Under the pieces are notes generated by a model. It was given only the letters and a program-made list of their open reading frames with translations, had not been told where the DNA came from and did no database searches. The position numbers and the translations under genes are program-made. Shown here piece after piece: positions 15,796-24,884 of a stretch of DNA of 64,000 bases. This DNA is from an uncultured Flavobacterium sp. (GTDB taxonomy: Bacteria; Bacteroidota; Bacteroidia; Flavobacteriales; Flavobacteriaceae): NCBI GenBank assembly GCA_943912855.1, contig CALTVC010000002.1:1-64000 (forward strand), given 5' to 3'. Numbering within the stretch: the first letter of the stretch is position 1; each line of letters opens with the position of its first letter.

Positions 15796-17259
15796 TTACT
15801 CTGTTTTCTTAAAGACAATACCCTCGGTATGTTCGCCTATAAATATATTGGATATGTCGCCTGTTTTAAACCACTTGGGTTTACCGGGCATATCATCATA
15901 AATAAGTTTACCGTTTATTTTCAGGTTTTCAAAAACTACATTTTTTACCTTGCGGTTTTCATCATATCCGGCAATAACCGACATAGTAGCATTTGTACCG
16001 TTATAAATGATATTCTTAAAAAGAATTCCTTCTACTCCCTTTCCTGGCGATGTACAGTATTTCTGGTTATAGAATACCCTGATATTAACCAGTTGCCCAC
16101 GACGAAAGTCCTCCACACGTATGTTTTCAAAGGTTATATCCTTTATGAGGTTGCTGTCGCCTGCATCAATTGCCATACATCCCTGATAATCTATCTGTAC
16201 CTCCTGATGGTCTAAAATATCAATGTTATTATACTTTACATTTTCTATAACATCCTGGTTGGGAGTGCTACCGTGTACACCTATCATTATAGGATGTGCC
16301 ACATCTGCCCACAACGTAGAATTTTCCATCAGTATGTTTTTACATCCGCCCGAAAACTCCTTGCGTGTAGCATACACCGTGGTGCAATCATCTGAGTTAC
16401 GGTTAAAAACCCTGTTATAAGTAACATTATTGGCCGCCATAATATTCATGCCATCACCCCAGTTAAAATAACTGATGGATTTTACGTTGTTTATTTTTAC
16501 TCCATCCGATCCTCCTACCAGGCACTGAGATGCGAATACGCCGTCTATTTCTACATTATTAGAAAATGCCACCCGTATGCCCAGTCTTACATCCTGATCT
16601 ACGATGCCACTACCATATACCTTTACATTTTGGGCATTGTCTATGTTTATTTGTCCTTTTATAAATGCTCCTCCTGCTATATATACTTGCTGGTTACTTT
16701 TTATGTTGAGCTTGCCTTCGGGCAATACATGTACTCCCGGCCCGAAATACACAAAGCCTGCATCGGTTTTTTTCTTTTTAGGCAACGGGTGTATGGGGTT
16801 TGCAAACAGGTGTAGGTTATGGAAAATATCTCCGTTTACTTCTACCGAAAGATTAGCCGGTTTATCAAGCTGAAAAATAATGGTATTATTACCTTCTTTC
16901 GTAAATGGAATATTGTAAGAAAGCGGACGTATCCTGGCTGTTTCTATAGCCTTTACCGATGTAACAGCCACCTCACAAACGCCCGAAAAATCAAAATAAG
17001 CCATAGATGCCACCTGGGGTTTGTAAGCAAGGTCTTCTACCTTCATTACTTTTATGGCATACACTGGTAAGGGTTTCCAGTCCTGCCCTTTACTTCGCAC
17101 CTTAATAGTAAAATCAGGGTTAAGCGTTACACCATCGGGTGCGGGGTATGCCATTACGGCATCTTTTACCGCTGTTTTTTGCGCTAAGCCTGTAAGGCTC
17201 ACAAAGCACACGGCAAACAGAAAAAATCGTTTAATATAATCAGATAATATTGTTCTCAT
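15796..17259 (-). CDS. Secreted right-handed beta-helix glycosidase, GH28-like
   Basis: A 487-aa exported protein with signal peptide residues 1-27 (FLFAVCFVSLTGLAQ, cut after LAQ). After an N-terminal beta domain the chain becomes a repeated strand pattern (INIDNAQNVKVYGSGIV, VAFSNNVEIDGVF, NILMENSTLW) typical of parallel beta-helices. Near residues 270-290, WGDGMNI and NRNSDDCTTVYATR resemble the Asp cluster of GH28 polygalacturonases and related GH49 enzymes, and IMIGVHGS near 325 resembles the following His-Gly turn. A canonical C-terminal RIK motif is not evident. It probably trims a uronate-containing chain in the periplasm. GH28/GH49 superfamily placement is fairly safe, the exact family is not. 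Confidence 0.72.
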   Translation of the reverse strand: MRTILSDYIKRFFLFAVCFVSLTGLAQKTAVKDAVMAYPAPDGVTLNPDFTIKVRSKGQDWKPLPVYAIKVMKVEDLAYKPQVASMAYFDFSGVCEVAVTSVKAIETARIRPLSYNIPFTKEGNNTIIFQLDKPANLSVEVNGDIFHNLHLFANPIHPLPKKKKTDAGFVYFGPGVHVLPEGKLNIKSNQQVYIAGGAFIKGQINIDNAQNVKVYGSGIVDQDVRLGIRVAFSNNVEIDGVFASQCLVGGSDGVKINNVKSISYFNWGDGMNIMAANNVTYNRVFNRNSDDCTTVYATRKEFSGGCKNILMENSTLWADVAHPIMIGVHGSTPNQDVIENVKYNNIDILDHQEVQIDYQGCMAIDAGDSNLIKDITFENIRVEDFRRGQLVNIRVFYNQKYCTSPGKGVEGILFKNIIYNGTNATMSVIAGYDENRKVKNVVFENLKINGKLIYDDMPGKPKWFKTGDISNIFIGEHTEGIVFKKTE

Positions 17260-17269
17260 TCCAGACTAT

Positions 17270-18502
17270 CTATCGTTTCACAATTTTGTTTGATACATCT
17301 TCTTTTAGCTTTTTAAGCCTTAACAACGCTTCGGCATAATAATAGTCGGCGTAGTTAATGGCGGTATCAATTTCGCCCCCGGCAGGCTTATGCCCTGTAG
17401 AGTGCTGCAGGAATGCCGAATTTGCATTATGGCTCTGGTAATGTACCGAAAGTTCTTTAAGCATAGCCTCCGCTTTGGTGCGGTATTCCTTGCACAGCGC
17501 AGTATCTGTTGTAAAGTCTGCCAATTCTATCAATGCCGATGCCACTACAGCCGCCGCAGAAGCGTCGCGCGGAGCATTAGGGATATCGGGCGCATTAAAG
17601 TCCCAATACGGTATGTTATCTTTAGGAAGCCTGTCTAAATACACACGTGTTACTTTGTGTGCAAAGTCCAGGAATTTAGGGTCGTGCGTTTCACGGTATA
17701 CCATAGTATAACCATATATGGCCCACGCCTGCCCCCTTGCCCACATACTGGCGTCGTCATAGCCCTGATGGGTAACACCTTTTATCTTTTTGCCTGTTTC
17801 CCTGTCATATACTACCACATGATACGAAGTATAATCAGGACGAAAATGATTTTTCATGGTTACATCAGCATGGCTTACCGCCATATCATACAGGCGCTTG
17901 TCTCCACCATTTTTAGATGCCCAAAACAAGAGCTCGAGGTTTATCATATTATCCATTATGGTATTGTGCTGCGGCCACTCCATGTTAGGCACATCTCTGG
18001 GCCAGCTGAGTATGGTTCCTACCTTTGGGTTAAACAAAGTAGCAAGCGTATCGGCAGTACGTAACAGTACCTTTTTATACTCCGGATTTTTTGTCAGCCT
18101 ATAACCGTTGCCAAAACTGCACATTACCTGAAACCCCAGGTCATGATCTGTAGCGGGAGAAAGTGATAGTGGCGTAAGGTATTCGGTATAATGATCGGCA
18201 GCCTTTTCAAGCTCCTTGTCTTTGGTAAACTCGTACATATACCACAGTGTACCCGGCCAAAAACCGCTTGTCCAGTCTTTATAATCGGTATACCTCCACC
18301 TGTTCGTACCGGGGATAATGCTACGGGGCAGGCTATCGGTTTCGGGAATCACTTTAAGGGTCTTAACTGCCTGTTCTACACAGTATTCTAACTGCAAATC
18401 AGGATTAAAAACCGCGACATTATCGGCAACGGTTTTTCTGCCACACCCCATTAGCACAAGCGTAACCAGAGTTGCGGCAATAACTTTCTTCTTTGTATTC
18501 AT
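17270..18502 (-). CDS. GH88 unsaturated glucuronyl hydrolase, lipoprotein
   Basis: A 410-aa protein with a lipoprotein signal (VTLVLMGCG, lipid on Cys20). The (alpha/alpha)6 domain has the two GH88 catalytic aspartates: DHDLGFQVM near residue 120 and DNMINLELLFWA near 181. WTSGFWPGTLWYMYE and GYDDASMWARGQAW are also typical. GH88 enzymes hydrate the 4,5-double bond left by polysaccharide lyases and release the terminal unsaturated uronic acid. This links the two lyase-like proteins of the cluster to KduI/KduD. It lies 10 bases upstream of the beta-helix gene and 9 bases after the GH127-type gene. Confidence 0.93.
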   Translation of the reverse strand: MNTKKKVIAATLVTLVLMGCGRKTVADNVAVFNPDLQLEYCVEQAVKTLKVIPETDSLPRSIIPGTNRWRYTDYKDWTSGFWPGTLWYMYEFTKDKELEKAADHYTEYLTPLSLSPATDHDLGFQVMCSFGNGYRLTKNPEYKKVLLRTADTLATLFNPKVGTILSWPRDVPNMEWPQHNTIMDNMINLELLFWASKNGGDKRLYDMAVSHADVTMKNHFRPDYTSYHVVVYDRETGKKIKGVTHQGYDDASMWARGQAWAIYGYTMVYRETHDPKFLDFAHKVTRVYLDRLPKDNIPYWDFNAPDIPNAPRDASAAAVVASALIELADFTTDTALCKEYRTKAEAMLKELSVHYQSHNANSAFLQHSTGHKPAGGEIDTAINYADYYYAEALLRLKKLKEDVSNKIVKR

Positions 18503-18511
18503 TATTGTATG

Positions 18512-20446
18512 TTATTTTGTAAGCTCCCAGTAAATAATGTACCGTTGCTTGTGCACCGCACTTACGGGGAGAAGTTTAAAATCGGTTTTGTCTATGCTGA
18601 AATTCAGTGTACCGGGTTCTCGTTTCAGTGCCTTTAAAAGCGACTGGGATGTAAAATCCAATTTATTGCTCAGGCTTTCCGGTATGTTATAATCATACGT
18701 ATAATAGTCGTTGTACTGCTTAGGATCGCTGTATGGTGCAGGGGCATTCATGCCCTCAGTACCTGCTAATCCCGCCAGCACCACAGGACCGTATGTAACC
18801 GCGATTACATTTTTATTGTCTGCAGTTGGGCTAATTTTAAATTCCATTGGCAGTGTAAGCTCTATAACATCGCCTTTCTTCCATATACGCTCCACAGTTA
18901 TGTAACTCCCGGGAACATTACTTATCTTTTGCTTTTTTCCATTGATCTTAAGCTCAACACCGGTTGTGGCCCACGTTGGATAGCGTAGTTTAATACCGAA
19001 CTTTTCGCCTTGAGCTTCGGTTACGGTAAATTTTGTATGGTTATCTTTCGGAAAAGTTGTTTCCTGCTTCAATGCGAAATGCTTTTCTTTCCAATTAAGT
19101 ACGGACGGGATATAAAGGTTAATGTAAAGCTCCTTAGCAGAATGACTGTAAATGAATTCGTTGTACTTCGCCTGGTTTTCAAATCCTGAACCTACACAGC
19201 ACCAAAAAGAATCATTTGGCGTACTGTACACTTTATGCGCTCCCGGTTTCATAGGCAAAAAATATGCTACCATACCATCATCCGGGTTTTGTTGCCCCAG
19301 GATATGGTTGTACAATGCACGCTCATAATAATCGGCATACGTAACCGACGGATGTAAGCCAAACAGGTGTTTTGTAAGCTTGAGCATATTATACACATTA
19401 CACGATTCGCCCGTGTAGCCGCTCAAATGTCCGGCTATGTTATCCGGCCCGAAAAATTTCTCCTTATCGCTGTTGCTTCCCGTTACAAACGAATGATGGT
19501 TTACAACGGTGTTCCAGAAAAAGTCGGGTATCTGTTGGTTTATATCTCCGCCTTCCAGCTCGTAATCGCGTACAAGACCTATGAGTTTGGGTATGTACGT
19601 ATTGGCATGCTTACCTTTCAGTATATCTTTATTTTCTCCCAAAGGTTCCAGTACTTCGCTATGATAAAAGAATTTGGCAAGGAACTTTGCCTTTTCGCTC
19701 CCTGTAATCTGGTAAATAGCATAAAACGAATCATTCATACCGCCAAACTCATTCTTCAGCATATTCTCACGCTGTTCTTTAGATAGTGGTTTCAGCTTAT
19801 CATACGCCCAGTTTACCATGCCGTTTACCACTTCAAGGGCTTTTTCATTTCCGCAATACAGGTACTGGTCTGTAAGCCCTGAATACAATTTATGCAACGT
19901 ATACCAAGGTGCCCATACACTTTGCCTGTTTATGGCACGGTCTATAAGTTGCTGAGGAAAAGCCCCCAGATAACCGTTTTGGTTCAATGCTTTCTGTACT
20001 TCGACAAGTCCGTTTACAAGGCTGTCGGCTTTGGTTTTATAGCGTTCATCACCTGTGGTAGCATATAGCAATGCCAGCCCCGAAAGGATATGCCCGGTAC
20101 TGTGCCCCCTTAAATCGCAATCAAGTGACTCCCATCCGCCCAACTTAGGCGTTACAAAATAACCACCCTCCTTACCCGCGAAAACACCGGCATTATTACG
20201 GAAACTGTGTAGCAAACTTTCTGTTTTTATAGACAATATCCATTTGCTTTCCCTAAGCATATTGTCTTTAAAAGGACTGTCAAGTAACTGTACATCCTGA
20301 AGATCAAAAGCCAGTACTTCAGCCTTTTTAGTATCGTCTATTTTAATCTTTCCCTTATGCTGCCCCGGATAGTGTGATTGCGACCACGCCGAGAACGAGA
20401 GCATAGTGGTAATGAATATGTATTTTTTAGTAAGGTTCATCATCAT
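18512..20446 (-). CDS. GH127/GH146-type beta-L-arabinofuranosidase
   Basis: A 644-aa secreted protein with a signal peptide (YIFITTMLSFSAWSQ). It belongs to the former DUF1680 group: LRGHSTGHILSGLALLYA and YTLHKLYSGLTDQY lie in the barrel. The metal-thiolate active site is visible as GESCNVYNML near residue 346 (Glu and Cys ligands) and FWCCVGSG near 414, where the first Cys is the nucleophile in characterised GH127 enzymes. A C-terminal beta-sandwich follows (FGIKLRYPTW, VIELTLPMEF). The probable action is removal of beta-L-arabinofuranosyl units. Three ATG codons are adjacent at the start; the first was used. Confidence 0.85.
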   Translation of the reverse strand: MMMNLTKKYIFITTMLSFSAWSQSHYPGQHKGKIKIDDTKKAEVLAFDLQDVQLLDSPFKDNMLRESKWILSIKTESLLHSFRNNAGVFAGKEGGYFVTPKLGGWESLDCDLRGHSTGHILSGLALLYATTGDERYKTKADSLVNGLVEVQKALNQNGYLGAFPQQLIDRAINRQSVWAPWYTLHKLYSGLTDQYLYCGNEKALEVVNGMVNWAYDKLKPLSKEQRENMLKNEFGGMNDSFYAIYQITGSEKAKFLAKFFYHSEVLEPLGENKDILKGKHANTYIPKLIGLVRDYELEGGDINQQIPDFFWNTVVNHHSFVTGSNSDKEKFFGPDNIAGHLSGYTGESCNVYNMLKLTKHLFGLHPSVTYADYYERALYNHILGQQNPDDGMVAYFLPMKPGAHKVYSTPNDSFWCCVGSGFENQAKYNEFIYSHSAKELYINLYIPSVLNWKEKHFALKQETTFPKDNHTKFTVTEAQGEKFGIKLRYPTWATTGVELKINGKKQKISNVPGSYITVERIWKKGDVIELTLPMEFKISPTADNKNVIAVTYGPVVLAGLAGTEGMNAPAPYSDPKQYNDYYTYDYNIPESLSNKLDFTSQSLLKALKREPGTLNFSIDKTDFKLLPVSAVHKQRYIIYWELTK

Positions 20447-20452
20447 TAGTTG

Positions 20453-22048
20453 TTATTTCAAAAGATAAAAAGTGCGTTCTACAGGCTCAGCTGACTGCCA
20501 TTTTCCCGCTATGCCGTATTGCCAGGCAACCACTGTAACCTTTACAGGAAACTTTGCCCTTGGCGGAATTGGGGTAAATACTAACCAGTTATCATCTATG
20601 TGAGCAGGGCCTTCCTTAACATAATACTGAACCCGTAATCCTGAAGATGCCGTAGCATTTAACCCTAACTCCTGCTTGATTTTCATATCATTAATCTGCG
20701 GGAAGGTTATTTGTTGTTCCGCTCCCGATGTATTGATTACAGGAATACGCAGGTTTAGTTGCTGTACTGCGCATTTATAATGTTCATCTCCTTCATTGTG
20801 TGCAATCAGCCAAATATCTCCACTACGTTTAGGGTTATTAAATCCCATTCTGTAAAAGCTGACTCTAAAAACCGAATCGTTCACTTTCTGTACCGGGCCA
20901 CATATCCTATCCAGTTTCAATGGCGTTTTGGCATGTTTTCTTTCGGGATTTAGTTTAAGCGAATCGGTATACAAGGCAGCAACCGAAAAACTTATGCCGT
21001 CATCCTGTGGTTTAAAATCAAGCTGATAACTGGCATGGGTTTTCTTTGGTTCCAGTATTTTCCCATTTTGGCTAAAGCCAATGTATTGTTGCTTTTTCCC
21101 TCTCGATACTGTATAATATTGCTCTGTATCCTCAGTCTGTTCCTTGTCAAAAAACCAGGAAGCAGTAGTTTTATCACCTTTGTAATCCTTGTAAGCGGCA
21201 GGTTTCCATTTCGGAAGGCTGTCTTTGTGCCAACGGTCGCCAAGCCATCCCTGCTCAGGTTGAAGTCGCTTTAATATCGGCTTGCCTGTCGCATCTTTTT
21301 TTCCCGTATTTCTGTATTTAGTTGCTTTTGCTATATAATTGGCAATGTATTTTACCAGCATATCAGACGCGTCGAAATGTCCGTGACCTGCATCGGAAAA
21401 AAAGGTAATCACGCTTTTAGGATGCTTTTTCACATAGTCAAATCCCGGCTGAATGCGTTTTTCCCACCACTCATATTCGCCCATAATAAACAGTGCGGGT
21501 ATACCATCTAGGTTATTACTACCCCAATCGGGATTTAGCTTGCCACTCCCTGTAAGGTTAGTCTGTGGGGCATCGCCATGAACCGAAACCAAAGCCAGGG
21601 TCTGGGCGTTATTAAACGCCGCGAAGTTCCACGGATAACTTGCATATGCCGAATGTCCTATAGGCACAACGGGAGCAAACTCAAGCTCCGCGTAGCCCGA
21701 TGTTTCAGCTAACTTTTTAAGCATATAATTAAATGAAGCCACATCGTTCTCATTATGATTGTACACCATAGATATACCCGGCGTAACCCATATTTCGGCA
21801 AAACCAATCTCTGCCATCTTTTTACGGAAGTAAGAATTTTCCAGCACACCTTCTTCCGTCATGTTATGTTGCCCTATGACCACCCCGTTAATACGTTTGC
21901 AGTTTTCAGGAATCCATAAAAATGCTTGGGGGTGCGTATTGGTTTCAGCGGAAATGATAGGTTCAACCGCTACATTCCATTGCCACACGGGTTGTTGCGC
22001 CGATAACCATCCGCTTATAAAAAATACTATGTATACCAGTTTTCTCAT
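20453..22048 (-). CDS. Secreted alpha/beta-hydrolase of unknown substrate
   Basis: The best start is ATG 22048, which overlaps the previous stop (TAATG), implies translational coupling and gives a clean signal peptide (LVYIVFFISGWLSAQ). An earlier TTG at 22069 is unlikely. The protein, 531 aa from this start, has an alpha/beta-hydrolase-like first half: VVIGQHNM, then VPIGHSAYASYPWNF with a G-H-S-A-Y nucleophile elbow near residue 131, and DAGHGHFDASD near 218 with the probable catalytic His. The second half is beta-rich without recognised domains. A carbohydrate esterase role is plausible from context but not demonstrated by any motif. Confidence 0.7.
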   Translation of the reverse strand: MRKLVYIVFFISGWLSAQQPVWQWNVAVEPIISAETNTHPQAFLWIPENCKRINGVVIGQHNMTEEGVLENSYFRKKMAEIGFAEIWVTPGISMVYNHNENDVASFNYMLKKLAETSGYAELEFAPVVPIGHSAYASYPWNFAAFNNAQTLALVSVHGDAPQTNLTGSGKLNPDWGSNNLDGIPALFIMGEYEWWEKRIQPGFDYVKKHPKSVITFFSDAGHGHFDASDMLVKYIANYIAKATKYRNTGKKDATGKPILKRLQPEQGWLGDRWHKDSLPKWKPAAYKDYKGDKTTASWFFDKEQTEDTEQYYTVSRGKKQQYIGFSQNGKILEPKKTHASYQLDFKPQDDGISFSVAALYTDSLKLNPERKHAKTPLKLDRICGPVQKVNDSVFRVSFYRMGFNNPKRSGDIWLIAHNEGDEHYKCAVQQLNLRIPVINTSGAEQQITFPQINDMKIKQELGLNATASSGLRVQYYVKEGPAHIDDNWLVFTPIPPRAKFPVKVTVVAWQYGIAGKWQSAEPVERTFYLLK

Positions 22049-23688
22049 TATTTTGTTACCCTGAACCAATCAAAATCGGCATAACCGCCCATTCTTACAT
22101 TTTGTTCGCTTACACAGAAAATTCCCATTTTAGCACTGATCCATAAATCTTTTTGTGCTTTAAAGCTGTTGCCTATAGGCATATACTTTTTACCGTCTGT
22201 ACTATAACTGAACGTACAGGTTCCGTCAGGCGATTTTACACTCATACGCAGGTACACCTCATTGTTAGGGAGTTGCTTTTGTTGCGTTATCGTTTCAGGA
22301 TTTCCCTTTATGGCATCAGTACACGTTACCTGTTGTACCCAGTATTTACCGTCTTTAAAGGCAATACCTACATAACCGTAAGACTGCCCCATCATAATCA
22401 ATCCCGCGGTTTTGCCTGATGTTTCCCACTCTGTAGTAAGTGCTACTTTAGTAGTTACCGTAAAATCAGGTGCAGGCAATTTCTGGAGCAAAAGGTTAGG
22501 CATATCCCAGAGGTTAGGCAGCTCATTTTTACTCATGGCAAAAAGCCTCAGGTAATCAGTCCCCGGTATTTGCGCGCTCCATTTTACCGATGGATTTGCG
22601 TACCACTGCCATTGTAGCCCGGGAGTACCATTGTTAAACTCATCTGTTTCCTGTGGAGAAACTATCTGTAAATCTTTATTTTGTACAGGTTTGTTGTAAG
22701 AAGCCACAGGCTCGCCTATGCCGTTACCATCATAATCCTTGCCTATGAGTGGCCAGCCGTTTTTCCATTGCATGGGTTGCAAATGCAGCACCCTGCCGTA
22801 TACACCCTGATCCTGAAAATGCAGGAACCAGTCTTTACCATCTTCGGCAGTAACCCATGCTCCCTGATGCGGACCGTTAATTTTGGTACGACCCTGCTCC
22901 AGTACTATTTTATCTTTATACGGTCCGTAAATATTTTTTGACCTCATGGCTACCTGCCAACCGTTTTCTACTCCTCCCGCCGGCGCGAATATGTAATAGT
23001 ATCCGTCTTTCTTATACAGTTTAGGCCCTTCCATCGTATGGTGTTTCCCATGACCATCAAACACGTTTTTACCATCATCAAGTACTTTTGTCCCTTCGGC
23101 ATTCATTTTATGAAGTGTTAGCAGACTGTTTATCCCTGCCCTGCTACCTGCCCAGGCGTGTACCAGATAGGCTGTATCGCCATCCCAAAACGGGCATGGG
23201 TCTATAATGCCTTTACCTTCTAAAATAAGCCGTGGTTCAGTCCACGGGCCGTTAATTTCATCTGCCATAACCACATATACACCAAAATCAGGATCACCCC
23301 AATAAATGTAAAAGCGGTTGTTATGGTATCGTATAGATGGCGCCCATACACCTTTACTGTGTTGGGGTACATTGAATACTTCTTCGGGTACCTGTTTTTG
23401 AAGCGCGTATCCTATGATGCTCCAGTTAACCAAATCTTTAGAATGCAGCAACGGTAAACCCGGAGTGCAGTTAAAACTGCTTGCCGTCATATAAAAATCA
23501 CTGCCCACCCTTATTACATCTGGGTCAGAATAATCGGCATATATAATCGGGTTTGTATAGGTACCATTTCCTTTATCGGCAACCCAAACATCTGACTTAT
23601 AAGATGTATAATGACTTTGAGCCTGAACCTTTAAAAGTCCTGCCACTGTTACTACAGATAATATGATATGCTTAAAAATCCTACTCAC
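22048..23688 (-). CDS. GH43 family glycosidase with C-terminal beta-sandwich
   Basis: A 546-aa exported protein with a signal peptide ending around VQAQ (residue 24). The five-bladed propeller has the three GH43 acids: Asp55 in YADYSDPDVIR, an Asp in GIIDPCPFWDGD near 163, and Glu in HHTMEGPKLY near 217. Residues about 350-546 form a DUF1349/concanavalin-like module (DEFNNGTPGLQWQWYANP, GYADFDWFRV) found in many GH43 beta-xylosidases and alpha-L-arabinofuranosidases. It is expected to cleave pentose side chains in the periplasm. Its TAA overlaps the ATG of the next gene. Confidence 0.9.
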   Translation of the reverse strand: MSRIFKHIILSVVTVAGLLKVQAQSHYTSYKSDVWVADKGNGTYTNPIIYADYSDPDVIRVGSDFYMTASSFNCTPGLPLLHSKDLVNWSIIGYALQKQVPEEVFNVPQHSKGVWAPSIRYHNNRFYIYWGDPDFGVYVVMADEINGPWTEPRLILEGKGIIDPCPFWDGDTAYLVHAWAGSRAGINSLLTLHKMNAEGTKVLDDGKNVFDGHGKHHTMEGPKLYKKDGYYYIFAPAGGVENGWQVAMRSKNIYGPYKDKIVLEQGRTKINGPHQGAWVTAEDGKDWFLHFQDQGVYGRVLHLQPMQWKNGWPLIGKDYDGNGIGEPVASYNKPVQNKDLQIVSPQETDEFNNGTPGLQWQWYANPSVKWSAQIPGTDYLRLFAMSKNELPNLWDMPNLLLQKLPAPDFTVTTKVALTTEWETSGKTAGLIMMGQSYGYVGIAFKDGKYWVQQVTCTDAIKGNPETITQQKQLPNNEVYLRMSVKSPDGTCTFSYSTDGKKYMPIGNSFKAQKDLWISAKMGIFCVSEQNVRMGGYADFDWFRVTK

Positions 23689-23694
23689 TACAGT

Positions 23695-24882
23695 CTATTT
23701 TTTTATGGTAACTTTTAGTGGTGACGCAACTATTTCTGACTGCTCTTGCAGCATTTTTTCCCAATCAGATACTGTAGTTACCTGACCGCTTTTTTGCCAG
23801 GCAAAACCGGCATAGTAGGTTATCTTACCCGATGGCTTGTTTACTACAAGAAGATTGCTTTGGTCTTTAACGGCTGATTTTCTTACAAAAGCACTATCTG
23901 TTTGCGCGGGAGGTACAACAAGTCCTTCGCCCACATAGGCATCATCTATTTTTTCCCAATGGCTGTACCAACCCTTAATAGCATTAAGTTTTACCTCGCC
24001 TTTATTATCGTGTAGTGTAATACCTACGGTGTAGTTTGGCAATGGTTTAGCAGATGATACTGCAACCTCAAATTTTGAAAAGTTAGAACCTAAGTCCAGC
24101 GATATACGTTTTGTTTCCTTAGCACCATACGGGCTCCAGGTTCCATATTGTAGTTCAAATACGGTACGTAACGGACCTTCGGCTATGGTTTTGTACGAAA
24201 CATAATTCTCTGAAACATAGAGGCTGTCTTTCTCCCAAATACCTGAACCACCTGTACCCCGGCTATCTCCCACATGATATGGGTCATATCCCTCACCGTG
24301 GTCTATATGATAATACCCCGGTGCCTTTACGTGTTCACCATACCATTTGTTTATGATGGACTTATCGGTACGCTTTAACCAAATGTCTACCCCGCTGGAT
24401 AATGTACTACCCTGTACTCCTGCAAGAGCTTCTTTTTGTCCTGTAGGGCCATAGACCCTAAAAGCCACCTTGTCGTTTTCCCAGGTATAATCGTCGGTAC
24501 GTTCGGGCACAAAGCGAGAGTACGTAGTTATTTTACTTTTAGGTAAAGCAATACTGCCGTATGCCACAATAGAATATTCCGCTATGCCTTTTGCGGCAAC
24601 ATCTGCCTGAAACAAGAGTTCATCATTCTTGCCATCGCCGTCATAATCTATCCATTGCAAGGGAATAAAAACATCTCCGCTCTTAACACGGATGTCTTTT
24701 TCATTAGCATTTTTTAAGAGATATGACAATTCCCCTACAGTTACAGAAACCACTTCTTTACGGTTAAACCCGAGGTCGTTCTTTACCTCAACAGTAATGC
24801 CTTTTCCTCCTGTATTACACGATGAAAGTATGGCTACAGGCAAAACCGCAAAACCATATTTCAGCATTGTTGCATTCTTCAT
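23695..24882 (-). CDS. DUF4861 family lipoprotein
   Basis: A 395-aa protein with a lipoprotein signal (VLPVAILSSCN, lipid on the Cys near residue 22). The sequence fits the DUF4861 group of PUL-associated proteins: QWIDYDGDGKNDELLFQ, VAFRVYGPTGQKE, YYHIDHGEGYDPYHVG and a beta-sandwich-like remainder. The conserved His/Glu/Asp/Tyr stretch near residues 190-205 could be an active site. No enzymatic activity can be assigned from sequence alone. It lies 6 bases before the GH43 gene and directly after the heparinase-like lyase, so it probably acts on the same oligosaccharides. Confidence 0.75.
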   Translation of the reverse strand: MKNATMLKYGFAVLPVAILSSCNTGGKGITVEVKNDLGFNRKEVVSVTVGELSYLLKNANEKDIRVKSGDVFIPLQWIDYDGDGKNDELLFQADVAAKGIAEYSIVAYGSIALPKSKITTYSRFVPERTDDYTWENDKVAFRVYGPTGQKEALAGVQGSTLSSGVDIWLKRTDKSIINKWYGEHVKAPGYYHIDHGEGYDPYHVGDSRGTGGSGIWEKDSLYVSENYVSYKTIAEGPLRTVFELQYGTWSPYGAKETKRISLDLGSNFSKFEVAVSSAKPLPNYTVGITLHDNKGEVKLNAIKGWYSHWEKIDDAYVGEGLVVPPAQTDSAFVRKSAVKDQSNLLVVNKPSGKITYYAGFAWQKSGQVTTVSDWEKMLQEQSEIVASPLKVTIKK

Positions 24883-24884
24883 AA

